Part shown: piece after piece, positions 43,166 to 52,489 of the stretch
Position numbering within the stretch: position 1 is the stretch's first letter
How the letters are laid out: every line of letters starts with the position of its first letter
Source: Sphingomonas taxi
GTDB taxonomy: Bacteria; Pseudomonadota; Alphaproteobacteria; Sphingomonadales; Sphingomonadaceae
DNA: 64,000 bases
Direction of reading: 5' to 3'
NCBI GenBank assembly: GCA_003243195.1
Contig: QFQI01000001.1
Span: forward strand, 186,001-250,000
Notes under the pieces: generated by a model
What the model saw: only the letters and a program-made list of their open reading frames with translations
Told to the model about the DNA's origin: nothing
The model's database searches: none
Program-made: the position numbers and the translations under genes

Positions 43166-45568
43166 TTACACCCTGAAGCGGATCGTCCCGCCGATCGTGC
43201 GCGGATCGCTGGGCGTGCCGACGATCAGGCCCGAATTGCCCGCCTGGATCGTCAGGTTCTGGATGTAATCGGCGTCGAGCAGGTTGCGCGCCCACAGGAT
43301 CGCTTCGGTCCCGTCGGCGAAGCGATAGCCGATATTGGCGTTGGTCAGGTTGTAGCCGCGGATATGGGTGAAGCGCGACAGGCTGGGGTCGCCGTTGAAG
43401 CCGCTGCGCGAGGCGGTGTCGACATGGGCGAAGACCTGCCCGTCGCCGACCGGCCGCTGGTAGTCCAGCCCGGCGGCGATCGCGAAGCGCGGCAGCGAGG
43501 CGAGCCGCCGCCCGGTCAGGCTGCACCGCGTGGTCGCGGCGGTCTGCACCTCCAGCGGGCACGGGCCGGCGGGTTAGTCGGTATATTCCCCGTCCGAATA
43601 GGCGAAGCTGGTCCGCGCGCTCAGTCCCGGCAGGATGAGCGCCGTCATGTCCGCCTCGACCCCCTTCACCGTCACTTCCGGGATGTTCGACAGGTAACCG
43701 CGCAACTGCACCGTCTGGGTCAACGAATTTTCGACCACCGTTGCCTGGAAGTTCCGGACCTTGGTGTAGAAGCCGTCGATGTTGAAGATCAGCCGATTGT
43801 CGAACAGCGTGTTCTTGACACCGATCTCATAGGTCTCGTTGCGCTCGGGACGCACGACGGCGGTCGCCAGCACCGGCCGGTTGTTGCTGTCGAGCGGCAG
43901 GCCCGACATGTTGATCCCGCCCGATTTGAAGCCGCGCGCATAGCTGGCATAGGCCATCGTCGTGTCGGTGACCTGCCACGCCAGGTTGCCGCGCCCCGAC
44001 AGGCTGCCGTCGCTGTCATGCGCCTCGTAGCTTTGCGGGCGCAGCACGCCGAGCCGCGCGTTGACGAGCGCGGTGTTGGTCGTCGCCAGGCCGCCTGACA
44101 CGGTGGTGGTGTAATAGCCGTCCTTGTCCTCCTGCGTGTAGCGCAGGCCGATCGTCGCGGTCAGGCGGTCAAAGAAGCGGTAATTGACCTCGCCGAAGGC
44201 GGCATAGCTGAGGCTGCGGAAGTCGGTGCGCCCGTCCTGCCCGTAACCGTCGAGCAGGTTGGACGGCACCGCCGTCGTCACCTGGTTCGGCGCGGTGCCG
44301 GTGACGACGCTGGTGCCGATCAGATAGCGGGCGGCCGCCGGGCCATAGATGCTGATCGGTCGCCCGGTCAGCCGCTGGCGGAATCCATAAAGGCCGACGA
44401 CATAGGACAGCGGTCCCGTGCCGTTCGAGGCAAGCCGCAGTTCCTGGCTATACTGATCCTGCCGTGACGGGATGTGCTGGGAGAGCTGGACGGGCAGGCC
44501 GGTATAGTCGCGGTCGTTCTCCGCATCCCAGTTCCAGAAACGCCATGCCGCGACGGAGGTCAGCGTGACCAGCCCCAGATTCCAGTCGGTGATCGCGCTC
44601 ACCCCGCCTTCGTTGGTGTCGACGCCGAGCGGACCGTCAATGTCGGTCTTGCGGTCGTAAACGTTGGTGCTGGGGGGCGCATAGCCGAACTGCGCGGCCA
44701 GGCCGTTCGGCCCGCCGAACTGGCGGTTGGCGGCGCGCTGGCTGGTGCCGGTGCGAAGGTACACCTGCCCGCAGCAATAGGCCTGGAAGTTGGTGAAGTC
44801 GGCGATGACGCGCATCTGGATCGTGTCGTCGGGCTTGAACAGCAACTGCCCGCGCACCGCCTGCGTGCCGATCGTGTTGGCGTCGCGGCCGGTGCGGACA
44901 TTGTCGAGCACCCCGTCGCGCCGGGTCGACACGCCCGAGATGCGATAGGCGATGCTGTCGGTGATCGGGCCCGACGCCCAGCCCTTGGCCTGCACGAAAT
45001 TATAGTCGCCATAGGACAGTTCGGCGAAACCTTCGCGGGTGAAGGTCGGCGCGCGGGTGGTGATGTTGAGCGCGCCCGCCGTCGTGTTCTTCCCGAACAG
45101 CGTGCCCTGCGGCCCGCGCAGTTCCTCGACCTGCTCGATATCGGCGAAGTCGAACGCGGCGGTCGCGGGGCGGGCATGATAGACTTGGTCGACATAGAAG
45201 CCGACGCCCGGCTCCAGCCCGTCATTGGCCTGGCTGACCGCGACGACGCTCGACCCCAAGCCACGGATCGTGAACGCGGTGTTGCGCGGATTGGCCGAGC
45301 TGTAGTTCAGCGACGGGATCAGCGTCGTCAGCCCCTGGGTGTTCACCGTATAGCTCTGGTCGATCAGGTCGCCGCCCACCACCGACAAGGCGGCCGGAAC
45401 GCGCTGCGCATCCTCGGCGCGGCGGCGCGCGGTAACGATGACGTCGGGCAGCCCCTCGCTGCGGGCGCTGTCCACCCCGGGCGCGTCGTCGACGGTTTGC
45501 GCGGCCGCGGGCGCTCCCGGGACCGACAGGACCGTTGCGCACAGGAGGACGGCAAACCGCTTCGACAT
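43166..45568 (-). pseudogene. TonB-dependent receptor interrupted by an in-frame TAA stop
   Basis: The gene starts MSKRFAVLLCATVLSVPG (signal peptide) and contains DVIVTARRRAEDAQ, a plug with ELRGPQGTLFGKNTTAGALN and a long barrel. After 664 codons a TAA at 43576-43574 stops translation at YSDGEYTD. The same frame then continues PAGPCPLEVQT..., through NANIGYRF and WARNLLDADYIQNLT, to a proper last strand TIGGTIRFRV. A single-base change TAC to TAA in the expected YTDYPAGPC segment explains it. Without the last 127 residues the barrel cannot close, so the gene is probably inactive unless the stop is read through or is a sequencing error. Confidence 0.88.
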
Positions 45569-45600
45569 CGACGATACCCCGTTTTCAGCGGCTGTCAGCG

Positions 45601-45661
45601 CCGCATTATATCCGGTCGTATATCGACGATGTATCTGGCGGTATATAGAGTTATCGGCTTC
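45601..45661 (-). promoter_or_regulatory. TATA-repeat control region upstream of the disrupted receptor
   Basis: Within about 45 bp there are four TATA-like elements (near 45607, 45618, 45631 and 45641), spaced about 10-13 bp, and a short inverted repeat GTCG-TATAT-CGAC at 45615-45627. ModE sites in E. coli are also TATA-rich, and a ModE-like regulator is encoded right beside this region, so it is a candidate target. The elements are seen; the regulator link is inference. Confidence 0.45.
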
Positions 45662-45671
45662 CGGTCGGGGG

Positions 45672-46043
45672 TCAGCCCAGGGCCAGCGGAGCCTCGCGCA
45701 GATGGCCCTGCAACCGCGCGTAGGCGGGATGATCGACGAGGGCGGCCGCGTGCCGCTCCATCGCGCGATAGGCGTCCAGCACGGCGAGCCCGGCCGGCGT
45801 CACGCGCGCGCCGCGTTCCCTGCCACCGCCCTTCATCGTCTCGACGACCACCGGGTCGAAGCAGCGGTTCATCTCGTCCACCAGCAGCCAGGCGCGGCGA
45901 TAGCTCATTCCCAGTGCGCGCCCCGCCGCGCTGATCGATCCATGCGCGACGATCGCGTCGAGCAGATCCGCCTTGCCCGGTCCCATCGCCAGCGCGTCAC
46001 CGCAGGCGATCTGGATCTTGAGCCAGAGAGGACCGATCTTCAT
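45672..46043 (-). CDS. ModE-like winged-helix regulator (DNA-binding domain only)
   Basis: A 123-residue protein matching the N-terminal domain of ModE: KADLLDAIVAHGSISAAGRALGMSYRRAWLLVDEMN is the helix-turn-helix, and GGGRERGARVTPAGLAVL is the wing. It lacks the C-terminal molybdate-binding domains; a separate Mop gene starts one base away on the same strand and could supply the binding function. It is upstream of the disrupted receptor, which is likely in its regulon. Confidence 0.88.
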   Translation of the reverse strand: MKIGPLWLKIQIACGDALAMGPGKADLLDAIVAHGSISAAGRALGMSYRRAWLLVDEMNRCFDPVVVETMKGGGRERGARVTPAGLAVLDAYRAMERHAAALVDHPAYARLQGHLREAPLALG

Positions 46044-46044
46044 C

Positions 46045-46251
46045 CTACTTGCCGATCATCACGTCGCTGGCCTTGATGATGACGGTCACGGCCTCGCCCG
46101 TCGCCAGCGCCAGTTCGGCGATCGCTTCCTCGGTGATGCTGGCGGTCACGACATTGCCGCCGCCGATATCGACCTTGATCGACCCGTTCACCGCACCCGG
46201 CGTGATCGACACGATGGTCCCGGCGATCTGATTGCGCGCGCTGATCTTCAC
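46045..46251 (-). CDS. Mop/TOBE domain molybdate-binding protein
   Basis: A 68-residue single TOBE (Mop) domain, starting SARNQIAGTIVSI and ending VIIKASDVMIGK, with the molybdate-binding signature SARN near the N-terminus. Mop proteins form hexamers that store molybdate or tungstate, or act as sensor parts. The GTG at 46251 is preceded by AAGGAG with six bases spacing. It ends one base before the ModE-like gene, so regulator and binder form an operon that together resembles a split full-length ModE. No modABC genes are nearby. Confidence 0.87.
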   Translation of the reverse strand: MKISARNQIAGTIVSITPGAVNGSIKVDIGGGNVVTASITEEAIAELALATGEAVTVIIKASDVMIGK

Positions 46252-46429
46252 CACATGCTCCTTCGCTGGCGTATGTGCCGACCCCGGCACCCGCCGCCGC
46301 ACCCTATCGCGCTTGTCCCGGCATCGCCATGCGCGCGGCATGTCACGCGATCATGCCCGAACGATGATCCGCCTCCGCCGGAGCGAGACTCGCCGACGCG
46401 CCGCTCTCATCAACGCAGGCTTCCGCATC

Positions 46430-46680
46430 TGAACCGCCCCACCTTTGTTGAGGCTCCCTGAAAATCTGGAGCATGTCCGGGCAAGACGACAAACAAGTTC
46501 GCGCCTGAGGTTCGCGACCGGGCGGTGCGGATGGCGCCCGACCACCAGCGCGATTGCCCGTCGTCGTGGACCATCATGTCGCTGATGGAGCCGGGACTGT
46601 CGCGCACGCGCGCGCGATTGACCCACACGATCGCCGCACAACATTTCGCGCGGCGGCGTGGCATCATGGAGTGCATGCCG
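46430..46680 (+). mobile_element. Degraded IS3-family insertion sequence remnant (5' end with orfA start)
   Basis: TGAACCGCCCC at 46430 resembles a left terminal repeat of IS3-type elements. An ATG at 46473 then begins MSG, and after a one-base shift the frame from 46483 reads KTTNKFAPEVRDRAVRMAPDH followed by PSSWTIMSL, clearly like the start of IS3-family OrfA. The similarity stops near 46600, there is no OrfB and I see no matching right end, so it is a fragment carrying at least one frameshift. Confidence 0.7.
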
Positions 46681-47042
46681 CGGCGGTCAGCATCCGTTGG
46701 CGCGGGGCGTCGCGGCACTTTGGCAGTGCGGCGGCTGCCCGCGCGCATGCCATCGCTCATCAGCCGCCTGCGCCCGATCTGATGCCAGCGAGAAAGTTAC
46801 CGCGCGGCGACAGTTCATTCAATTTACGAATGCTTGCGCTACACGTGTAATCATATCATCATGTTCCCTTGTAAAGCATTCGACTCACGAAATCGAGCGA
46901 AACCGACTTCATCGTTCCGCCACATCAGAATCATTTCGCGTCGACACCGGGTATTATTACGTGTTTCAGGCAAAATTACCAGGACGCGGCAAAATCACTC
47001 CAGCTTAACTCGATGTTGAGCTTCCGGCTGGATGATAACGGC
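46681..47042 (+). other. AT-rich leader before the MHYT-GGDEF-EAL gene, no gene recognised
   Basis: About 360 bp, clearly richer in A and T than the surroundings from about 46790 on (for example ATCATATCATCATG and GGTATTATTACG). It should contain the promoter of the next gene, but no -35/-10 pair with good spacing stands out. I see no ORF with coding character or family similarity here. Confidence 0.5.
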
Positions 47043-49403
47043 ATGGAGGCTGCCTTGCGTTTTCTCACCTGCATCACGTACGATCATGATCTCTGGCTGG
47101 TATGCCTCGCCGCGCTGTTCTGCGTCGTCGGCTCGACGATCACGATACGCCTGCTGCGGCGTATCGGCTTCGCCGATCGCGGCACGCGGTTCGCCTGGGT
47201 CTTCATGGGCGGCGTCTCCACCGGCGCCACGATCTGGTGCACGCATTTCGTGGCGATGATCGCCTACCGGCCCGGCGTCGCCGTCGCCTATGAGCCCCGG
47301 CTGACCGGCGCCTCGCTGGCGCTGGCGATCGTCGGCAGCGCGCTGGCCCTGCAGGTCGCCGGGCGCGGCGGTCCGCGCGCCCCCGCCATCGGCGGCGCGC
47401 TGTTCGGCCTGACCGTCACCATCATGCACTATACCGGCATGCGCGCGTTCGCCACGCAGGGCCTGATCCTGTGGTCGTACGACTATGTGGCGGTGTCGGT
47501 GGCCGGCGGCGTGATCCTCGGCGCGCTGGCGTTCGATCGCGCGCGCGGCACCGGGCGCCTGGCCGGGTTGTGGCCGGCGGTGACGCTGATGGTGACGAGC
47601 ATCGTCGTGCTGCATTTCACCGGCATGGCGGGGATGACGATCATCCCCTTTGCGGCCGGTGCCGGCGTGGCGGGTTCGGACCAGACGACGACGATCATGG
47701 CGTTCGCGGTGGCGGGCGTCGGCCTTCTGGTGCTCGGGACCGGGCTTGCGACATACGTCCTCGACGCGCAATCGCGCGCCGAGACGCGACGCCGCCTCGA
47801 CGAGCTGCTCGAAGGCAATGTCGACGGCATGGTCATCGAGCGCAACGATCGCATCCTGGCCGCCAACGCGGCCTTCGCCGGGCTGGCGGGCGCCTCGGCC
47901 GGCGAGGTCAAGGGCACGCCGCTGGGGCGATGGATCGAGGACATTGCGAGTGTCCGGACCGACACGCTGGTGCAGTTGACGCTTCGTTCCGTCGACGGAC
48001 CGATGATTCCGGTCGAGATCGCGGCCCGGATCGACCGGCGGCCGGGCTGCCCGCAGACCATCTATTCGATCCGGGATTTGCGCGTCCGGCTCGCGCAGGA
48101 GCGGCGGATCGCGCATCTGGCCCGCAATGACAGCCTGACCGGCCTGCCCAACCGCACATCCTTTCTGGAATGCCTGACGAAGCACACCGCGCCCGACAGC
48201 GTCCATGATGCGGTCGCGCTGCTGTCGATCGACCTGGATCGGTTCAAGGAGGTCAACGACATCCACGGCCATGCCGCCGGGGACCAGTTGCTGACCCGCA
48301 TCGGCGAGCGCATGAAGGCCGCGCTGCGGCCCGGGGAGTTCGCGGCGCGACTGGGCGGCGACGAGTTCGTCGTGCTGATGCCGGTCGATGAACCGGAGGA
48401 GGCGCTGGGCCTGATCGACCGCCTGCGCGACGCGATCACGGCGCCCGTGATGCTCGATCACAGCGAGGCGAGCTGCGGCATGAGCATCGGCGTCGCATTG
48501 TGGCCGCGCGACGCGGACGAAATCTCCGCGCTCATCAACAACGCCGACCTGGCCATGTACCGCGCCACGGCGTCGATCGCCACCGACGTCTGCTTCTATG
48601 AGGAGGAGATGGACAAGGCGGTGCGTGAACGGCGCCGGATGGTGAAGGAACTGCGGGAGGCGCTGGATAACGGCGAGCTGAAGCTGCACTGGCAGGTGCA
48701 GGAAGCGGTGCGGACCGGGTGCATCACCGGCTATGAGGCGTTGCTGCGCTGGACGAAGGAAGATGGCGCGATGGTCTCGCCGGCGGACTTCATCCCGCTG
48801 GCGGAACAGTCCGGGCTGATCCTGCCGATCGGGGAATGGGTGCTGCGCACCGCGTGCCGCGAAGCCGCCGGATGGGCCGAGCCGCACAAGATCGCCGTCA
48901 ACCTGTCGCCCGTCCAGCTCGGCCACGTCGACCTGCCGCACCTCGTGCATCAGATCCTTCTGGAGACGGGGCTGCCCGCCTCCCGGCTCGAACTGGAGAT
49001 CACCGAAACCGCGATGATCTCCGATTCGATCCGCACCATCCACGTCCTGAAACAGCTCAAGGCGATCGGCGTCGCGGTGGCGATGGACGATTTCGGCACG
49101 GGCTATTCGTCGCTGTCGACGCTGCGATCCTTCCCCTTCGACAAGATCAAGCTCGACAAGTCGTTCATGGTCGAACTGGACAGTCATTCGCAGGCCGCCG
49201 CCATCTTACGCGCGGTGCTGGCGCTCGGCCATAGCCTGTCGATCCCGGTGCTGGCCGAAGGCGTCGAGACGCCCGACCAGCTCACCTTTCTGCGCGAACA
49301 GGGCTGTGACGAGGCGCAGGGCTATCTGCTCGGCCGCCCCGGTCCGATGGCGGCGGCACTCGCGCGGCGCGCCACGGCGATCGGTTACCGGGAGGCGAGC
49401 TGA
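47043..49403 (+). CDS. MHYT-GGDEF-EAL cyclic-di-GMP enzyme
   Basis: About 786 residues. The N-terminal 240 residues are an MHYT sensor with roughly seven membrane helices and three repeats of its motif (CTHFVAMIAY, MHYTGMRAF, LHFTGMAGM), thought to bind copper and sense a diatomic gas. A PAS-like segment follows, then a GGDEF domain with an intact RLGGDEFVVLM site (cyclase) and an EAL domain beginning GYEALLRW (phosphodiesterase) with ELEITETA and the DDFGTGYSSLS loop. Both active sites look complete, so the net activity is uncertain. ATG 47043 is chosen from the family N-terminus; 47013 is the alternative. Confidence 0.88.
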   Translation: MEAALRFLTCITYDHDLWLVCLAALFCVVGSTITIRLLRRIGFADRGTRFAWVFMGGVSTGATIWCTHFVAMIAYRPGVAVAYEPRLTGASLALAIVGSALALQVAGRGGPRAPAIGGALFGLTVTIMHYTGMRAFATQGLILWSYDYVAVSVAGGVILGALAFDRARGTGRLAGLWPAVTLMVTSIVVLHFTGMAGMTIIPFAAGAGVAGSDQTTTIMAFAVAGVGLLVLGTGLATYVLDAQSRAETRRRLDELLEGNVDGMVIERNDRILAANAAFAGLAGASAGEVKGTPLGRWIEDIASVRTDTLVQLTLRSVDGPMIPVEIAARIDRRPGCPQTIYSIRDLRVRLAQERRIAHLARNDSLTGLPNRTSFLECLTKHTAPDSVHDAVALLSIDLDRFKEVNDIHGHAAGDQLLTRIGERMKAALRPGEFAARLGGDEFVVLMPVDEPEEALGLIDRLRDAITAPVMLDHSEASCGMSIGVALWPRDADEISALINNADLAMYRATASIATDVCFYEEEMDKAVRERRRMVKELREALDNGELKLHWQVQEAVRTGCITGYEALLRWTKEDGAMVSPADFIPLAEQSGLILPIGEWVLRTACREAAGWAEPHKIAVNLSPVQLGHVDLPHLVHQILLETGLPASRLELEITETAMISDSIRTIHVLKQLKAIGVAVAMDDFGTGYSSLSTLRSFPFDKIKLDKSFMVELDSHSQAAAILRAVLALGHSLSIPVLAEGVETPDQLTFLREQGCDEAQGYLLGRPGPMAAALARRATAIGYREAS

Positions 49404-49491
49404 CCACGGTCATCGCCGGGCCGTCCGGCGGCCTGCTGGTGGCGCACACCGCTGCGATCGCCCGCCGCCGCCCGCAAGGGTGGCGCGGACG

Positions 49492-51057
49492 CTACCCTCC
49501 GTGGGTGCCGGTCCCCGCCGGGCCATCGATCACCTGACGCACCTTCGTCACCAGGTCGGTGCGATTATAGGGCTTCTGGATCAGCTCGAACTCGGCGCCG
49601 CGTGCGTCGACCCGCTCGATCGAGGATTCGGCATAGCCGGTGGTCAACAGCACGCGTATCGGTCGCCGCCGCTTCACCTCGCGCGCCAGCATGACCCCGT
49701 TCATGCCACCGGGCAGGATGAGGTCGCTGAACAGCAGGTCGACCGGACCGGCACCGGCGAGCAACGCCAGCGCCTCAGCGGCGGTCCCGGCCCGCAACGT
49801 GGCATAGCCGAATTCCTGAAGCACGGTTTCGGCATAGGCGCCGACGTCGACCTGATCCTCGACGATCAGCACGGTCTCGGTCCCGCGCTTGTCCGCGAGC
49901 GAGCGAGAGGGCGGCAGCACGACCGGATCGACATCGGCATGGTCGCACGGGAAGAGCATGCACACCGACGTGCCGCGCCCCTCCTCCGACTGGAGCCGCA
50001 GCGTCCCCCCCGATTGTTTCATGAACCCATAGACCATGGAAAGGCCCAGGCCGGTGCCTTTCCCCTGGTCCTTGGTCGTGAAGAACGGCTCGGTGACCCG
50101 CTCCAGCACGTCGGGCGACATGCCGGTGCCCTCGTCGCTGATCGTCACGGCGACGTAATGGCCCGGCTCGACCTCGCGAAAGCCCGCATCGTCCGCCCCG
50201 ATCGAACGATTGGTGATCGCGATGACGATATGCCCGCCGGCGGGCATCGCGTCGCGCGCGTTGAGCAGGATGTTCATGACGGCGAGTTCGGCCTGGGTCG
50301 GATCGATCCGGGCGTTGCAGGGCGTGTCCTGATGAACGATCCGCACGTTGACCAGACCGCCGGCGGTACGCTCGATCAGCGGCCGGATCTGGTCGATCAG
50401 GTCGACGAGGTTGACGACACGCCCCTGCAGCTTCTGTCGCCGCGAGAAGGCGAGGAGCTGCTGCGTCAATGTGGCGCCTCGTTCGGCCGCCTGGATGACG
50501 GCGTTGATCGCGCGGCCCGCCTTGGGGCGGTCGAACGCCTCGTCGTCGTCGATCTGGCGGCGCAGCAGGTCGCTGAAGCCCTGGATGACGGTCAGCAGAT
50601 TGTTGAAGTCGTGCGCGACGCCGCCCGTGAGCTGTCCGACGGCTTCCATCTTCTGCGCCTGGCGCAGGCTTTCCTCGGCATCGCGCCGGCGCGTGATGTC
50701 GAGCTGCGACGCGAAGAAATAGATCAGCCTGTCGTCGGCATCGAAGACCGGCGAGATGAAAAGAGCGTTCCAGAAGGCCGCGCCGTTCTTCTTGTAGTTG
50801 AGCACCTCGACCGACACTTCCTGTCGCCGTTCGATGGCGTCCCGGATTTCGGCGACGGTGTCGCGGTCGGTATCCGGTCCCTGAAGGATCCGGCAATTGG
50901 CGCCAACCAGCTCGTCCCAGCCATAGCCGGTCATGTTGATGAACGCCGGATTGGCGAAGACGATCGGATTGTCGGGCTGGTTCGGATCGGTGACGATCAT
51001 GGGCATACGCGTCGTCTTCACCGCGGCGAAGAAGATGCCGTTGCTGTCGTCGCTCAT
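49492..51057 (-). CDS. LOV-domain hybrid histidine kinase with C-terminal receiver
   Basis: A 521-residue soluble blue-light receptor candidate. Residues 10-125 are a LOV domain with the photoactive cysteine C55 in GANCRILQGPDTD. The HisKA domain has the phospho-accepting histidine H149 in GGVAHDFNNLL, then a HATPase_c domain (NILLNARDAMP, DEGTGM, GKGTGLGLSMVYG) and a receiver from about residue 395 with the phospho-aspartate in LLFSDLILPGG. The ATG at 51057 was chosen because upstream in-frame codons have no family similarity. No separate output regulator is adjacent. It is convergent with the cyclic-di-GMP gene, 88 bp apart. Confidence 0.92.
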   Translation of the reverse strand: MSDDSNGIFFAAVKTTRMPMIVTDPNQPDNPIVFANPAFINMTGYGWDELVGANCRILQGPDTDRDTVAEIRDAIERRQEVSVEVLNYKKNGAAFWNALFISPVFDADDRLIYFFASQLDITRRRDAEESLRQAQKMEAVGQLTGGVAHDFNNLLTVIQGFSDLLRRQIDDDEAFDRPKAGRAINAVIQAAERGATLTQQLLAFSRRQKLQGRVVNLVDLIDQIRPLIERTAGGLVNVRIVHQDTPCNARIDPTQAELAVMNILLNARDAMPAGGHIVIAITNRSIGADDAGFREVEPGHYVAVTISDEGTGMSPDVLERVTEPFFTTKDQGKGTGLGLSMVYGFMKQSGGTLRLQSEEGRGTSVCMLFPCDHADVDPVVLPPSRSLADKRGTETVLIVEDQVDVGAYAETVLQEFGYATLRAGTAAEALALLAGAGPVDLLFSDLILPGGMNGVMLAREVKRRRPIRVLLTTGYAESSIERVDARGAEFELIQKPYNRTDLVTKVRQVIDGPAGTGTHGG

Positions 51058-51780
51058 GTCGGCGTTCGCTTCGCCGGACAGATGCGGTGGCGGACCAGCG
51101 GCGCCGCTCAAAGGCTCGTCCCGCCGGCGATCGTCGCTGCCGTTGGCGACTCCCGATATGCCTCCATCGCCGCCCACGGGCGGGCGGCGGCCGCCGTCTT
51201 GTGCCGCCGTTCCACGCGCGCCCGGGCCGGCGCCATCGGCAGGGCTGGGGTCTCGCCGCGGCACACGGCCGTGGGGCCGCGCGGTTCGGCAACGGGCCGG
51301 CGCATGCGATCGCCGATCACCCGCGCTCCGGTCCGCGCAACCGGGCATTGCTCATGATGAATCATCGTTTCCCCACCGTCGACCTTCCCCGTTCCGGCCG
51401 GCGCAAGGCACGTCCCCGGTTTCCCGTCGCACCGCGACATCGGTTGAAACTTCCGCAGGCGCCGCGGCCCCGTCCGCCACGACCTTGGCTCACGACACCC
51501 GGCGGGTGACGAAGGCGCCCTCGCTGCCAGGTCGAGCACATCCGGCGCCTGATGAACGTCCTGGCGCCCTTCATCACTCGACGAGGCTCCGTTCGATCGC
51601 TCCACGACGCCTTTTGCACGATCGCTCCTTCGAACCTCGGGGACGTCGCAGCCGAAGGAAGCAACCAGATGCGGTGCGGCGCCCCCGCGTTCCCCAACAG
51701 CAGGATCGACGGCGCTGTAGCAACTCGCAGATTTACGGGTCCGCCTGGCCCGGTCGTGCTATAACCTGCGACAATAGCTG
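51058..51780. other. 723-bp stretch with no recognised gene
   Basis: Several open frames cross it on both strands but none has a family motif, a ribosome site or plausible composition. The only structure I notice is a perfect 10-bp direct repeat CGATCGCTCC at 51594 and 51619, 25 bp apart, which could be a protein-binding site. The promoter of the LOV kinase gene should lie at the left end. It may include decayed DNA like its surroundings. Confidence 0.5.
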
Positions 51781-52242
51781 CTATAGAAAATCCTTGAACG
51801 TCGACCGTTCATCTTCGACCAGTCTGCGAAGCATCTCGGCGGCATCGCGTTCGGTGGTGTGAATGACATCGATCCAGTGCTGCCGCTCGTCGGACCACAG
51901 CCCCCACCTGTCGCCCGATCCGTCATCGGCCCGCTTCATGACCCGGTAACCGAGCAAGCCGGCGACCCGGCCGCTCGATCCGGCGGCCTGCGCATCGATC
52001 GCGCGTCGGCCGCGCCGCCGCCACGATGCAAGCGCATGGATCGTGCGGACGCTGCGGGCTCTCCCGACCAGGTCCAGCAGCGCGCCGTACACCGTGGCGC
52101 GATCGTCCTTTGCAAGATCGACCAGCCCGGACTTCTCGACCAGGCTACCGAGTTCCACCAGATGACGAATTCGCCCGCGACAATCCAAGACACAGCTCCG
52201 CGCATGATCCGACGCCGTGTCGGGTTGAGCAGCCAAGGTCAT
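51781..52242 (-). CDS. TraD-like conjugal transfer family protein (small)
   Basis: A 153-residue protein whose segment RGRIRHLVELGSLVEKSGLVDL, continued by DRATVYGALLDLVG, matches the small TraD family of alphaproteobacterial plasmids (the short Ti-type protein, not the large coupling ATPase). No relaxase or other transfer gene is near, so it is probably a stray from a former mobile element or has been recruited. The ATG at 52242 was chosen because the family similarity starts soon after; an in-frame start at 52368 would add 42 residues of odd composition. The C-terminal half (GDRWGLWSDERQHWIDVI) is not familiar. Confidence 0.5.
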   Translation of the reverse strand: MTLAAQPDTASDHARSCVLDCRGRIRHLVELGSLVEKSGLVDLAKDDRATVYGALLDLVGRARSVRTIHALASWRRRGRRAIDAQAAGSSGRVAGLLGYRVMKRADDGSGDRWGLWSDERQHWIDVIHTTERDAAEMLRRLVEDERSTFKDFL

Positions 52243-52293
52243 CGGCGGTTTTCGCGCCTCCTCGCAGCCGTCAACGTCAGTCGTTATCCTCGC

Positions 52294-52315
52294 GAACCGG
52301 TGTACGGTCCGGTTC
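52294..52315. promoter_or_regulatory. Palindrome between the LuxR-type and TraD-like genes
   Basis: GAACCGG (52294-52300) and CCGGTTC (52309-52315) form a perfect 7-bp inverted repeat with an 8-base spacer, about 50 bp upstream of the TraD-like start and within AT-richer DNA. It could be an operator or a terminator for the gene upstream. No T-run follows on the minus strand. Confidence 0.4.
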
Positions 52316-52489
52316 AATTCGTGAAAACCCGCAAATTTACGTGGCCTTCCCGTGAGGGAGCACAACATTCATGGACTTGCATTTCAACACGACAGCTTAG
52401 TCGTCTGACAGATTTATTATGCCTACTAGCAGCAACACTAACTTGTACGCCAGATTATCCGTCGCCGTGCCACGGCTACCCAGTCACGG

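Noticed and set aside
49492..51348. N-terminal extension of the LOV kinase to 51348
   Set aside because: The extra 97 residues are Gly/Arg/Pro-rich without similarity; the LOV domain begins right after ATG 51057.
51108..51605. A 165-codon frame upstream of the LOV kinase
   Set aside because: No ribosome site, odd composition and no recognisable motif; treated as non-coding.
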